A DNA stretch of 64,000 bases, from NCBI RefSeq assembly GCF_008330945.1, contig NZ_CP043489.1:3111501-3175500 (forward strand), in the 5' to 3' direction. Position 1 is the first letter of the stretch. Each line of letters opens with the position of its first letter. Below, in pieces: positions 8,071 to 17,160 of this stretch. Below the pieces are notes generated by a model that did no database searches, had not been told where the DNA came from, and saw only the letters and a list, made by a program, of their open reading frames with translations. A program made the translations under genes and the position numbers. This DNA comes from Labrys sp. KNU-23. Lineage in GTDB: Bacteria; Pseudomonadota; Alphaproteobacteria; Rhizobiales; Labraceae.

Positions 8071-9309
8071 TCACACCTGCCCGATGCGCCATTGATAGGG
8101 CGGCGGCGTGCCGTTGACGGCGAAGTCCCCGATGATCCGGTCCTTGTAGATGCGCGGATTATGCGAGGAGAGGGTACGCGCATTGCGCCAGTGGCGGTCG
8201 AGGGCGGCGGAGCGCTGCGTGGCGGAGGCGCCGAGCGCATCGAACACGATGGTGGAGGCATCGAGGATCAGAGTGGTGACCACGGTCTGGGCCTGCGCCA
8301 CCTCGAGTTCGGCGACGGCATTGGCCGCTTCCTCCGCCGCGGCGTCGCCGGCAAAGCGGGTGTCGAAGGCGTGCTGCACGGCCTCGGCGGCCTTGAGCAC
8401 GATGGCACTGGCGCAATAGGCTGCGCCGCGGATCCGGCCAACCACCTGCAGCACCTGGGCATCCTCGCTGGGGCGCGGGGAGGGGGCGTTGGAATAGCTG
8501 CGGCGGCGGGCCTTCACCGCCTTGGCGACGTCGTCGCTGGCGGCGCGACCGATGCCGGCCAGTGTTGCCAGATGCACGAGCTGGTAGAAGGCGGCCGAAT
8601 ATTTGAAGCGGTCGTCATCGATGACGACGTCGGCGGGGTCGACGGGAGCGTCAGTGAAGGTGGTGGTGCCGCTGGCGGTGAGGATCTGGCCGAATCCATC
8701 CCAATCGTCGACCACGTCGACGCCCGGCGCATGGCGGGCAACCACGGCCGAGAGCGACTGGCCTTCCTCACCGCTGGCGCCGATGTCGATCCAATCGGCG
8801 AAGAGGGAACCGGTGGTGTAATATTTGGCGCCTGTGACCGAGGCGGCCTTGCCTGCTTCGAGTTTCACAATGGTGGAGAAGGCCGCCTGCTTGGCCTCGC
8901 CGATCTCCGTCCAGGCGCTGCCAGCGATCTCGCCGCGGGAGAGGCGCGGCAGCCAGCGGTCGCGGCGATCCTGCGCGCGGGCGTTGACGATATCCTCGGC
9001 GAAGCCGAAATGGGCACGAAGGGCCTGGGTGACGTTGGAATCGGCGTGGGATAGCTCGATCAGCAGGGCGAAGAGCTGCGGCAGGCTGGCGCCGAAGCCG
9101 CCTTCCCTCTCCGGCACGCGCAGGGCGCCGAAGCGGGCATCCTTGAGCCAGGCGATCGGCTCATGCGGCAGGGCGCGATTGAGCTCCCGTTCGACGGCAC
9201 CCGCGCGGATGCGATCGAAGACCGGGCGGAAGGTGGCGGCGAGGTCGTCGTAATTATGTCCCGGCCCGCTGCCCCAGCCAGCCGTCACTGTCGATGCCTT
9301 CTGTGTCAT
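8071..9309 (-). CDS. Acyl-CoA-dehydrogenase-fold flavin monooxygenase (SfnB/DszC-like)
   Basis: 412 residues with the acyl-CoA dehydrogenase fold: an N-terminal helical domain, a middle beta domain (GSAWTEIGEAKQAAFSTIVK, near residues 130-150) and a C-terminal four-helix domain. The usual catalytic YEGT-type motif is missing; the end instead carries SSHNPRIYKDRIIGDFAVNG, the pattern seen in the DszC/SfnB branch, which uses reduced flavin and oxygen on sulfur or nitrogen compounds rather than dehydrogenating acyl-CoA. It is divergent from a DszA/NtaA-like monooxygenase, as in organosulfur loci. Sulfur substrate is inference; nothing in the sequence names it. Confidence 0.78.
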   Translation of the reverse strand: MTQKASTVTAGWGSGPGHNYDDLAATFRPVFDRIRAGAVERELNRALPHEPIAWLKDARFGALRVPEREGGFGASLPQLFALLIELSHADSNVTQALRAHFGFAEDIVNARAQDRRDRWLPRLSRGEIAGSAWTEIGEAKQAAFSTIVKLEAGKAASVTGAKYYTTGSLFADWIDIGASGEEGQSLSAVVARHAPGVDVVDDWDGFGQILTASGTTTFTDAPVDPADVVIDDDRFKYSAAFYQLVHLATLAGIGRAASDDVAKAVKARRRSYSNAPSPRPSEDAQVLQVVGRIRGAAYCASAIVLKAAEAVQHAFDTRFAGDAAAEEAANAVAELEVAQAQTVVTTLILDASTIVFDALGASATQRSAALDRHWRNARTLSSHNPRIYKDRIIGDFAVNGTPPPYQWRIGQV

Positions 9310-9395
9310 CTATCTGATTCTCTTAGCTTTTATCGAATGACTCGACGCCTGGGCAACGGCCTTTCCGGTCCACGGCGGCGTCGATTCCATTCATT

Positions 9396-9423
9396 TTGTA
9401 TATATTCTCTATAAAAATACTAG
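9396..9423 (+). promoter_or_regulatory. AT-rich promoter candidate in the divergent region 9310-9513
   Basis: The 204-base gap between the two divergent flavin-enzyme genes contains a strongly AT-rich patch (about 9388-9432) in an otherwise GC-rich stretch. Within it TTGTAT (9396-9401) and TACTAG (9418-9423), 16 bases apart, resemble a sigma-70 promoter pointing toward the monooxygenase gene, about 90 bases upstream of its start. Confidence 0.35.
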
Positions 9424-9513
9424 ACATTTAGTTTGGAGAACGTTTTCATAAGCGTCGACCGATGCGGTAGCCGGGTGCGGTGCCGCCGCTGTTTTCAGAT
9501 GTGGAGATTGGGA

Positions 9514-10938
9514 ATGCCCCGCCAGATACGCTTCAACGCCTTCGACATGAATTGCGTGGGCCACCAATCACCGGGCCTGTGGGCGCATCCGCGCGACAAG
9601 TCATGGAAATACAAGGATCTCGACTACTGGCAGGATCTGGCCCGCACCCTGGAGAAAGGCATCTTCGACGGCATCTTCATCGCCGACGTCATCGGCTATT
9701 ACGACGTCTACAAGGGCTCGAACTACCACGCCATCCACCAGGCCGCGCAGATCCCGGTCAACGACCCCCTGCAACTGGCGGCCCCGATCGCGCTGGCCAC
9801 CGAACATCTGGGCATCGGCATCACCGCGTCGACCTCCTTCGAGCATCCCTATACCTTCGCCCGGCGTCTCGCCACGGCGGACCATCACTCCAAGGGCCGC
9901 GTCGGCTGGAACATCGTGACGTCCTATCTGGAGAGCGGGGCCAAGAACGTCAGCCAGGGCGGCCTGCGCCAGCACCACAACCGCTACGAAGTCGCCAACG
10001 AATATGTCGAGGTGCTCTACAAGCTCCTGGAAGGCTCCTGGGAGGAAGGGGCGGTGCGGCGCGACCGTGAAAACCGCATCTTCACCGATCCCGACAAGGT
10101 CCATGAGATCGGCCACAAGGGTAAATATTTCGAGGTGCCCGGCTACCAGCTCACCGAGCCCTCGCCGCAACGCACGCCGGTGCTCTACCAGGCCGGCGCC
10201 TCCGGCCCGGGCAAGGCCTTTGCCGCCGGCCATGCCGAATGCGTCTTCGTGGCAGCGCCGACCAAGTCGCTGCTGAAGGCCTATGTCGCCGATATCCGTC
10301 GCCAGGCTGCGGCTGCCGGCCGCGATCCGCGCAAGATCCTGATCTACAACCTCACCACGGTGATCGTCGACGAGACCGAGGCCAAGGCACAGGCCAAGTT
10401 CAAGGACTATCAGTCCTATACCTCCTATGACGGCTCGCTGGTCTTCCTCTCCGGCTGGAGCGGCATCGATTTCGGCCAATATGCGCCCAGCGATCCGATC
10501 AAGAAGGTCGAGACCAACGCCATCATCTCGGTGGTCGAGCATTTCGCCGGCGAGGACAAGACCTGGACCATGGAGGAACTGGCACGCTGGGGCGGTATTG
10601 GCGGCCTTGGGCCTGTCTTCGTCGGTTCAGCTTCCCATATCGCCGACACGCTGCAGGAATGGGTCGAGGAGACCGATGTCGACGGTTTCAACCTCGCTTA
10701 TGCGGTCACGCCCGAGAGCTTCGAGGACGCCGTCGGCTACCTCGTGCCGGAATTGCAGCAGCGCGGGGCCTATCCCACCGCCTACAAGCCGGGCACGCTG
10801 CGCGAGAAGCTGTTCGGCGAGGGCCCCTATCTGCCGGCGAGCCATCCGGCCCATGCCTATCGCGACATCGAGGCGGTGAAGCGCCGCGAGGCTGACGAGC
10901 GCGAGGCCGGTGTCTCGCGCCTCGCCGCTGGACGGTGA
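9514..10938 (+). CDS. LLM-class FMN-dependent monooxygenase (NtaA/SnaA/DszA family)
   Basis: 474 residues. The TIM-barrel of the bacterial luciferase-like NtaA/DszA branch is clear: GLWAHPRDKSWKYKDLDYW near residue 20, the IFIADVIGYYDVYKG stretch near 55, and RVGWNIVTSYLESGAKN near 130. These enzymes use FMNH2 from a separate reductase and oxygen to cleave C-S or C-N bonds (sulfones, NTA, alkanesulfonates). The ATG at 9514 is preceded by GGAGATTGGGA; the frame reaches upstream but only into the promoter region. The stop overlaps the ATPase start (TGATG), so it is co-transcribed with the ABC importer and probably oxidises the imported compound. No flavin reductase gene is in the cluster. Confidence 0.87.
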   Translation: MPRQIRFNAFDMNCVGHQSPGLWAHPRDKSWKYKDLDYWQDLARTLEKGIFDGIFIADVIGYYDVYKGSNYHAIHQAAQIPVNDPLQLAAPIALATEHLGIGITASTSFEHPYTFARRLATADHHSKGRVGWNIVTSYLESGAKNVSQGGLRQHHNRYEVANEYVEVLYKLLEGSWEEGAVRRDRENRIFTDPDKVHEIGHKGKYFEVPGYQLTEPSPQRTPVLYQAGASGPGKAFAAGHAECVFVAAPTKSLLKAYVADIRRQAAAAGRDPRKILIYNLTTVIVDETEAKAQAKFKDYQSYTSYDGSLVFLSGWSGIDFGQYAPSDPIKKVETNAIISVVEHFAGEDKTWTMEELARWGGIGGLGPVFVGSASHIADTLQEWVEETDVDGFNLAYAVTPESFEDAVGYLVPELQQRGAYPTAYKPGTLREKLFGEGPYLPASHPAHAYRDIEAVKRREADEREAGVSRLAAGR

Positions 10939-11714
10939 TGCCGATGCCGGCGCCTTTGCTGCAGCTTCACGACGTCTCCCTGTCCTTCAAGGGCGTCAGC
11001 GCCCTGAGCCGGCTGAGCTTTTCGGTCGAGCAGGGGGAGATTTGCGCGCTGATCGGACCCAACGGTGCCGGCAAGAGCTCCCTTCTCAATGTGATCAACG
11101 GCGTCTACCGGGCCGACGACGGCGATGTCGTCTTCGACGGCGCCAGGTTCGAGGCGATCCATCCCTACAAGGCGGCCCATCTCGGCATCGGCAGGACCTT
11201 CCAGCACAACGCCTTGTTCGACAGGCTGAGCGTCGTCGAGAACGTCAAGGCGGGCCTCGCGCGCTGGGGCCGTGCGACCTTCGTGGAGAACATCTTCCGG
11301 GTGGGGCGGGATGCCGCGGAACGCTGGCGCTTCGAAGCGCGCACGCATGAGATTCTCGGCTTTCTCGGCCTGGAGCGCCATGCCAACACGATCGTGTCCA
11401 CGCTGCCCTACGGCCTGCAGAAGCGCGTCGACCTCGCCCGCGCGCTGGCGGCCTGGCCGAAACTGCTGCTCCTGGACGAGCCCATGGCCGGCATGAACCA
11501 GGAGGAAAAGCAGGCGATGAGCCGGCTCATTGCCGATGTGAACGGCAAGCTCGGCACCACGATCGTGCTGATCGAGCACGATATCGGCATCGTGATGGGC
11601 CTCGCCCACCACGTCGTCGTGCTCGATTACGGCCGCAAGGTCGGCGACGGCACGCCCGATGCCGTACGCGAGAATCCCGATGTCATCGCCGCCTATCTCG
11701 GCACGGTTCACTGA
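10938..11714 (+). CDS. HAAT-type ABC transporter ATP-binding protein (LivG-like)
   Basis: 258 residues with Walker A GPNGAGKSS near residue 40, signature LPYGLQKRVDLARAL near 155, Walker B LLLLDEPMAGM near 178, and the IEHDIG switch histidine region. The long insertion between Walker A and signature is typical of LivG rather than LivF. It hydrolyses ATP to drive the importer formed with the next four genes. ATG at 10938 overlaps the preceding stop by one base; a GTG three bases earlier is possible. Confidence 0.9.
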   Translation: MPMPAPLLQLHDVSLSFKGVSALSRLSFSVEQGEICALIGPNGAGKSSLLNVINGVYRADDGDVVFDGARFEAIHPYKAAHLGIGRTFQHNALFDRLSVVENVKAGLARWGRATFVENIFRVGRDAAERWRFEARTHEILGFLGLERHANTIVSTLPYGLQKRVDLARALAAWPKLLLLDEPMAGMNQEEKQAMSRLIADVNGKLGTTIVLIEHDIGIVMGLAHHVVVLDYGRKVGDGTPDAVRENPDVIAAYLGTVH

Positions 11715-11723
11715 GGGATCGTC

Positions 11724-12605
11724 ATGACCTTTTTCCTCGAAACCCTGATCGGCGGCCTCCTCGCCGGAGTGATGTACGGCCTAGTCGCGATCGGCTTCGT
11801 GCTGATCTACAAGGCTTCCGGCGTCTTCAATTTTGCTCAAGGCGCCATGCTGCTGTTCGCCACGCTCACTTTCGTGACGCTGGTCGAACGCGAGGTGCCG
11901 TTCTGGGCCGCGATCGCGCTGACCGTCGCGGTGATGGTCTTCGGCGCGGTATTGATCGAGCGCCTGGTCCTGCGGCCCCTGGTCAACCGCGATGCGCTGA
12001 CCCTGTTCATGGCGACCCTCGGCCTCACCTTCGTGATCGAGGGGCTGGCGCAATTGCTGATGGGCTCGGACGTACACATGCTCGATCTTGGTATCGACGA
12101 TGTGCCGATCAACATTGCCGGCCTGTCGATCAGCCAGTTCGATCTGTTCGTCTCCGGCGGCGCCCTCGTCCTGGTGGTGGTGCTTTCCATCCTGTTCGAC
12201 CGCACCCGCATGGGCATTTCGCTCCGGGCCGTCGCCGACGACACGCTCGCCGCCCAGTCGATCGGCATCCGCCTGCCGACGATCTGGCGCATCGTCTGGA
12301 GCGTGGCCGGCATCGTCGCTCTGGTTGCCGGCCTGGTCTGGGGTGCCCGCCAGGGTGTGCAATATTCGCTGTCGCTGGTGACGCTGAAGGCCCTGCCGGT
12401 GCTGATCATCGGTGGTTTCTCCTCCGTGCCGGGCGCCATCGTCGGCGGCCTCCTGGTCGGCGCCGCAGAAGCCCTGGCCGACATCTATCTGGGGCCGCTG
12501 CTGCAGGGCAGCGTGTCGACCTGGTTCGCCTATATCCTCGCCGTGGCCTTCCTGCTGGTGCGTCCGGCCGGGCTGTTCGGTGACCGCGCCATCGAAAGGG
12601 TCTAG
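11724..12605 (+). CDS. HAAT-type ABC transporter permease (LivH-like)
   Basis: 293 residues, about eight membrane segments, LivH family. Typical stretches are IGFVLIYKASGVFNFAQGAM near residues 25-45, the cytoplasmic coupling loop RAVADDTLAAQSIGI near 172 that contacts the ATPase, and IIGGFSSVPGAIVGGLLVGAAE near 225. It sits nine bases after the ATPase stop and two bases before the second permease, inside one operon. It forms half of the membrane channel of the importer. Confidence 0.92.
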   Translation: MTFFLETLIGGLLAGVMYGLVAIGFVLIYKASGVFNFAQGAMLLFATLTFVTLVEREVPFWAAIALTVAVMVFGAVLIERLVLRPLVNRDALTLFMATLGLTFVIEGLAQLLMGSDVHMLDLGIDDVPINIAGLSISQFDLFVSGGALVLVVVLSILFDRTRMGISLRAVADDTLAAQSIGIRLPTIWRIVWSVAGIVALVAGLVWGARQGVQYSLSLVTLKALPVLIIGGFSSVPGAIVGGLLVGAAEALADIYLGPLLQGSVSTWFAYILAVAFLLVRPAGLFGDRAIERV

Positions 12606-12607
12606 CG

Positions 12608-13678
12608 ATGTCCCTCCTATCGCAATCCGGCGAAGGCCTCGTCCTGTCGCAGGGCCGCAGCCTCAATCCCCGCTTCTTCGCCGTCGCCGCCTCGCTGGCG
12701 GTAAGTTTGGTGGTCGTGCCCCTCATCGCCAGCGACTATTGGCTTTCCTCCATCATCATCCCCACCCTGGTGATGGGCGTGGCCGGCCTCGGCCTCAACC
12801 TCCTGATGGGCTATACTGGCCTGGTGTCGCTCGGCTCGGCCGCCTTCATGTCGGTCGGCGCCTTTGCGAGCTACAATCTCCTGCTGCGCGCCCCGTTTCT
12901 GCCGCTGCCCGTGGTGCTGGTGCTGGCAGGCCTGATCGCGGCGGCGGCGGGGCTCGTCTTCGGCCTGCCGAGCCTGCGCATCAAGGGTTTCTATCTCGGC
13001 GCCTCGACGCTGGGCGCCCAGTTCTTCTTCGAATGGCTGTTCACCAATTACAATTGGTTTTCGAACGGCAGCCAGTCCCTCACCATCTCGGCGCCGCGGC
13101 TGCAATTCCTCGGCCATGACCTCACCTCGGCGACGGGGCGCTATCTCCTGGTGGCGGTGACGGCGGCGGCGCTGATCGCCTTCGCCCATGCGGTGGTCAA
13201 GAGCCGCGTCGGACGCGAATGGATGGCGATCCGCGACATGGACACCGCCGCCTCGGTGATCGGCATCCATGTCGCCAGCCGCAAGCTCCTGTCCTTTGCC
13301 ATCAGTTCTTTCATCTGCGGCATTGCCGGTGCACTCTGGGCCTTCGGCTATCTCGGCACGGCGGATGCCCATGCCTTCAACCTGGACAAGTCTTTCCAGG
13401 TGCTGTTCATCGTGCTGATCGGTGGCACCGCCACCCTTGCCGGCAATTTCCTCGGCGCAGCCTTCATCGTGCTGATGCCGATCCTGCTCGACCGCCTCGC
13501 CCCGCTCACCGGCCTGCAGTTCCTGGCCGACCAGGGGGCGCTTGCCAATATCCAGCACATCATCTTCGGCGTGATCATCATCGCGCTGCTGATCAAGGAG
13601 CCGGAAGGACTTGCCCGCCTGGTGAGGCGGGTTCGCCTGCCGCGGAGGCGATCGGCAGCCGCCGCTACCGCGGACTGA
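12608..13678 (+). CDS. HAAT-type ABC transporter permease (LivM-like)
   Basis: 356 residues, LivM family, with a polar N-terminal stretch of about 25 residues before the first membrane segment. Family features: GLNLLMGYTGLVSLGSAAFMSVG near residues 58-80, the coupling loop AIRDMDTAASVIGIHVASRKL near 205, and LIGGTATLAGNFLGAAFIV near 270. It pairs with the preceding permease. The C-terminus is basic (RRVRLPRRRS). The start lies two bases after the LivH stop. Confidence 0.92.
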   Translation: MSLLSQSGEGLVLSQGRSLNPRFFAVAASLAVSLVVVPLIASDYWLSSIIIPTLVMGVAGLGLNLLMGYTGLVSLGSAAFMSVGAFASYNLLLRAPFLPLPVVLVLAGLIAAAAGLVFGLPSLRIKGFYLGASTLGAQFFFEWLFTNYNWFSNGSQSLTISAPRLQFLGHDLTSATGRYLLVAVTAAALIAFAHAVVKSRVGREWMAIRDMDTAASVIGIHVASRKLLSFAISSFICGIAGALWAFGYLGTADAHAFNLDKSFQVLFIVLIGGTATLAGNFLGAAFIVLMPILLDRLAPLTGLQFLADQGALANIQHIIFGVIIIALLIKEPEGLARLVRRVRLPRRRSAAAATAD

Positions 13679-13777
13679 ACAAACCTCCCACCCTCTGCAT
13701 CCCGAAAAAGCGGACGTCATTTCCGCCGACGGGAGAGCTGCGCCCTCGAACATCCCAACCGAATGGAGACGAACCGG

Positions 13778-15136
13778 ATGTCACCCTCCCTCATCAAGGC
13801 CCTCGCACTGGCGACCGGGCTAGGCTTTGCAGGCGTTGGCCTGGCCGCTCTTGCGGCCGCCGGCCCGGCCATGGCGCAGGACCACAAGAACGAGCAGCTC
13901 TATCCGCTCTTCACCTATCGTACCGGCCCCTATGCGCCCTCCTTCATCCCCTTCGGCGCCGGCAACCGGGACTATCTGACCTATATCAACGAGGTGGAGG
14001 GCGGGGTCGACGGCGTCAAGATCCTGATCCAGGAATGCGAGACGGCCTATACGATCGAGCGGGGCATCGAATGCTACGAGCGCTACAAGAACGGCTATGA
14101 CGGCGCGCCGACGGCGGCGATCTATCCTCATTCCAGCGGCCTCGATGTGGCGCTCACCGACAAGGCGCGCATCGACAAGGTGCCGATCGTCTCGCCGGGC
14201 GGCGGCCAGAACATCGCCACCGACGGGCGGGTCTTTCCCTATCAATATCCGCTGATCTTCGACTATTGGAGCGAAGCCCAGATCATCGTCGACTACATCG
14301 CCGGCAAATCAGGCGGCTACGACAAGCTCAAGGGCGTCAAGATCGCCACGCTCTATCATGACTCCGGCTATGGCCGCGACACGATCGAGCCGCTCGGCAT
14401 TCTCGCCAAGAAATACGGCTTCACCGACATCCAGATCCCGGTGCCCCATCCCGGCGAGCAGCAGCAGGCGCAATGGCAGCAGATCCGCAGTGCGGGCGCC
14501 GACTGGGTGTTCCTGCGCGGCTGGGGCGTGATGACGCCGGTGGGCATCAAGACGGCGGCGCGCGTGGGGTTCCCGGCCGATCGCATCATCGGCGACATCT
14601 GGAGCGGCTCGGAGGACGATGCCCGCCCGGCCGGCAGCGCTGCCAAGGGCTATCTCGCCGTCTCGGTGTTTCCGCCCGGAACCGACTACGGCATCATCAA
14701 GACGCTGAAGGAGAAGATCGTCGACGCCGGCAAGAGCGATCTCAAGGACAAGAGCAAGTTCGGCACGGTCTACTACAATTACGGGGTGATCGAGGCGATC
14801 ACCTTCGTGGAAGCCCTGCGCGTCGGCCACAAGAAGTTCGGCAACCGTCCCCTCACCGCCGAGGAAGGCCGCTGGGCCCTGGAAAACCTCAACATTGATG
14901 ACAAGCGCATCGCCGAACTGGGCGCCCAGGGCCTGATCTCGCCGCTGAAGACCTCGCCGGCGAACCACAAGGGCGAGACCGTCGCGGCCAAGATCATCCA
15001 GTGGGACGGCAAGTCGTGGACCACGCTGACCGACTGGATCAAGGCCGATGCCTCGCTCTTTGCCGAGACCATTCGCGCCAAGGCCGCCGCCTATGCCCAG
15101 GAGAAGGGCATCACGCCGGTGGCCCAGACCAACTGA
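13778..15136 (+). CDS. HAAT-type ABC transporter substrate-binding protein
   Basis: 452 residues. A signal peptide (basic start, hydrophobic core ALATGLGFAGVGLAALAAAG, cleavage near AMAQ) is followed by a type I periplasmic binding fold of the Leu/Ile/Val family: YINEVEGGVDGVKILIQECE near residue 70, ERGIECYERYKNG, and ATLYHDSGYGRDTIEPLG near 190. At about 420 mature residues it is longer than LivJ and resembles the long HAAT binders for amides, urea or aromatic compounds. The ATG at 13778 has GGAG at 13765; an ATG at 13763 is the alternative. Ligand unknown; co-transcription with a DszA-like enzyme suggests that enzyme's substrate. Confidence 0.88.
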   Translation: MSPSLIKALALATGLGFAGVGLAALAAAGPAMAQDHKNEQLYPLFTYRTGPYAPSFIPFGAGNRDYLTYINEVEGGVDGVKILIQECETAYTIERGIECYERYKNGYDGAPTAAIYPHSSGLDVALTDKARIDKVPIVSPGGGQNIATDGRVFPYQYPLIFDYWSEAQIIVDYIAGKSGGYDKLKGVKIATLYHDSGYGRDTIEPLGILAKKYGFTDIQIPVPHPGEQQQAQWQQIRSAGADWVFLRGWGVMTPVGIKTAARVGFPADRIIGDIWSGSEDDARPAGSAAKGYLAVSVFPPGTDYGIIKTLKEKIVDAGKSDLKDKSKFGTVYYNYGVIEAITFVEALRVGHKKFGNRPLTAEEGRWALENLNIDDKRIAELGAQGLISPLKTSPANHKGETVAAKIIQWDGKSWTTLTDWIKADASLFAETIRAKAAAYAQEKGITPVAQTN

Positions 15137-15161
15137 GCGGGGCCAGGCTCGCAAGTACGAA

Positions 15162-15253
15162 TCCTTGTCATGCCCGGGCTTGCCCCGGGCATCCAGAAAC
15201 CCGGTGCCGAAAGGCTGGCTGGATTGCCGTGTCAAGCCTGGCAATGACAAGGA
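15162..15253. repeat. Family B REP-like palindrome pair
   Basis: TCCTTGTCATGCCCGGGC opens the element and GCAATGACAAGGA closes it. Each half is its own palindrome (GCCCGGG...CCCGGGC; ATTGCC...GGCAAT) and the ends TCCTTGTCAT/ATGACAAGGA mirror each other. It fills the gap between the binding protein and the LivF ATPase. The same layout recurs at 21181, 42806 and 46037; the type is common in Hyphomicrobiales. Confidence 0.8.
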
Positions 15254-15298
15254 CGCTCAACATGATGACGGGGCATTACCCTCGGGGAGACAGATGCG

Positions 15299-16066
15299 AT
15301 GAGCGAACCATCCGCGCTGCCGCGCACGAACGCCTTTCTCGACGTTGCCGGCATCGAGGTGCATTACCAGGCGATCCTGGCTGTCAGGGACGTGTCCCTC
15401 ACCGTCGATGATGGCGCCGTGGTCGCGCTGCTCGGTGCCAATGGCGCGGGTAAATCGACCACGTTGAAGGCGATCTCCAACCTGCTCGGCCCGGAGCGGG
15501 GTACCGTCACGCGCGGCAGTATCTCCTGGCGGGGCGAGCCGGTCAACCGCCTGACTCCCGCCGTCCTGGTAGCCCGCGGTGTGGTGCAGGTGCTGGAGGG
15601 GCGCCATTGCTTTCCCCAGCTCACCATCGAGGAGAATCTTCTCTCCGGCGCCTTCCTGCGTCGCCCGGGCCGGCGGCAGATCGCGCAGGATCTCGAGCAG
15701 ATCTATGCCTGGTTCCCGCGCCTGAAGCACAAGCGCCGCACCAAGGCGGGCCTGACCTCGGGCGGCGAGCAGCAGATGGCCGCCATCGGGCGGGCCTTGA
15801 TGACCAAGCCCAGGCTGGTGCTGCTCGACGAGCCTTCGATGGGCCTCGCGCCAATCGTGGTGCAGGAGATCTTCGAGATCATCCGCACGCTCAATCGCGA
15901 GAAGGGCGTAAGCTTCCTGGTGGCCGAGCAGAATGCCGCGCTGGCGCTACGCCATGCCGATTACGGCTATATTCTCGAGAACGGCCGTGTCGCCGCGTCG
16001 GGGCCGGCCGCCGAGCTTGCGGCGCGCGAGGACGTGAAGGCTTTCTATCTCGGCGGCGCCCGCTGA
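15299..16066 (+). CDS. HAAT-type ABC transporter ATP-binding protein (LivF-like)
   Basis: 255 residues: Walker A GANGAGKST near residue 50, signature TSGGEQQMAAIGRAL near 155, Walker B LVLLDEPSMGL near 178, and the LivF ending with LVAEQNAALAL. A short N-terminal extension (MSEPSALPRTNAFLDVAG) precedes the ABC domain. GGGGAGA lies eight bases before the ATG. It is the second ATPase of the importer whose other parts are encoded at 10938-15136; the 162-base gap before it is filled by a palindromic element rather than a promoter. Confidence 0.9.
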   Translation: MSEPSALPRTNAFLDVAGIEVHYQAILAVRDVSLTVDDGAVVALLGANGAGKSTTLKAISNLLGPERGTVTRGSISWRGEPVNRLTPAVLVARGVVQVLEGRHCFPQLTIEENLLSGAFLRRPGRRQIAQDLEQIYAWFPRLKHKRRTKAGLTSGGEQQMAAIGRALMTKPRLVLLDEPSMGLAPIVVQEIFEIIRTLNREKGVSFLVAEQNAALALRHADYGYILENGRVAASGPAAELAAREDVKAFYLGGAR

Positions 16067-16081
16067 CATCCCTAGGAGATT

Positions 16082-16165
16082 CCTGGGATCGCCAGCATCC
16101 TGCTGGCTCTTTCTACCTTCAGGCACGGTGGTTCCAACAGCCAGCAGGATGCTGGCGGTCCCAGG
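16082..16165. repeat. Family A paired-hairpin palindrome
   Basis: The left arm CCTGGGATCGCCAGCATCCT and its continuation mirror the right arm ending GATGCTGGCGGTCCCAGG, with one mismatch. Each arm is itself a hairpin with a three-base loop (CCAGCA-TCC-TGCTGG on the left, CCAGCA-GGA-TGCTGG on the right). It closes the HAAT operon and may end transcription structurally, though it has no T-tract. Confidence 0.85.
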
Positions 16166-16211
16166 CTCACCTCGCCGCCGTCCACTCGTCAGACCATTAC
16201 CCATCTACCGC

Positions 16212-16257
16212 TTGACAGCCTGCCGAAAACTTGGCCTAACTGGTCTGCTGGCTGGTC
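16212..16257 (+). promoter_or_regulatory. Promoter and direct repeats upstream of the FadR-type regulator
   Basis: TTGACA (16212-16217) is a consensus -35, with CTAACT 18 bases later as a possible -10. CTGGTC occurs twice, at 16240-16245 and 16252-16257, just downstream where a repressor would block initiation. Operator role is inferred from position only. Confidence 0.4.
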
Positions 16258-16299
16258 CAGTAGATCAGATGCCGAGCGTTGTTCCCAAGCGCCACCCCG

Positions 16300-17061
16300 A
16301 TGAACCTGCCCACTGCCCTTTCGGTGTTCGAACGCGTGCCCGAGCTGCGCCACGGCGTTGTCAGGCGCAATGTGCGCGAACTCGTCGCCGACAAGCTTGC
16401 CTCCCTGATCGCGGCGGGCATGCTGCAGGTCGGCGAGGCCCTGCCGAGCGAGCGCGATCTTGCCGTGGCCCTGCAGGTCAGCCGCGAGACGGTGCGTGGG
16501 GCACTGCAGATTCTGGCCGCGCGTGACATCATCGTCATTTCGCAAGGGGCCCGCACCCGCGTGCTCAGCGCCGAGGTCGGTTCGCTGGCGATCGGCGCGC
16601 GCGAGCCGAAACTGATCAACAGCTACGACATCGAGGCCATCCATGCCGCTCGCCTGCTGGTGGAGCGCCCGGTGGTCGAGGAGGCGGCGCGGCGCATCGA
16701 TGACGAGACGCTCGCCATGCTCGATGCCTCGCTGCAAACGCAGCGCGAGGCCCTCGATGATCCCGTCCGCTTCCTGATCTGCGATCGCGAGTTCCATGCC
16801 GCGATCTACCGGTCCTGCGGCAACGACCTCCTCGCCGATTTCGTCGTCGATCTCTATTTCTATGCCATGGCGCATCGACGCAAGGCCGTGTCGCGGCCGG
16901 GCGCGATCGCCCAGAGCTGCCAGGACCATGCCGCCATCCTGGCAGGTTTGCATGCGCGGGATCCCCGGGCCGTCGTCGAGGCCTTCGGCATTCATCTCGA
17001 CCGGATCTATGCCAGCACGCGCTCCATCCTCGAGGAGGAGGCTGTGTTGCCGCACGCGTGA
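16300..17061 (+). CDS. GntR family (FadR subfamily) transcriptional regulator
   Basis: 253 residues. N-terminal winged helix (LPSERDLAVALQVSRETVRGALQIL, near residues 45-70) and an all-helical FCD ligand domain with the metal-binding pattern: an Asp/His pair in DREFHAAIYRSC near residue 166 and a later His in QDHAAILAGLHARD. These regulators sense small organic acids or sugar derivatives. The ATG at 16300 is preferred to a TTG at 16279. It lies 100 bases before the ribose-type ABC importer and probably represses it until ligand is present. Confidence 0.88.
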   Translation: MNLPTALSVFERVPELRHGVVRRNVRELVADKLASLIAAGMLQVGEALPSERDLAVALQVSRETVRGALQILAARDIIVISQGARTRVLSAEVGSLAIGAREPKLINSYDIEAIHAARLLVERPVVEEAARRIDDETLAMLDASLQTQREALDDPVRFLICDREFHAAIYRSCGNDLLADFVVDLYFYAMAHRRKAVSRPGAIAQSCQDHAAILAGLHARDPRAVVEAFGIHLDRIYASTRSILEEEAVLPHA

Positions 17062-17160
17062 AACGGGCCCGGTAAAGAAGGTCCGGTTTCCAAGACAAAG
17101 AGCCTGTAACGGCCGGAACAGAACCATTGGAGCCGCCCCGAGGGCGGGAGGGAGGATACC

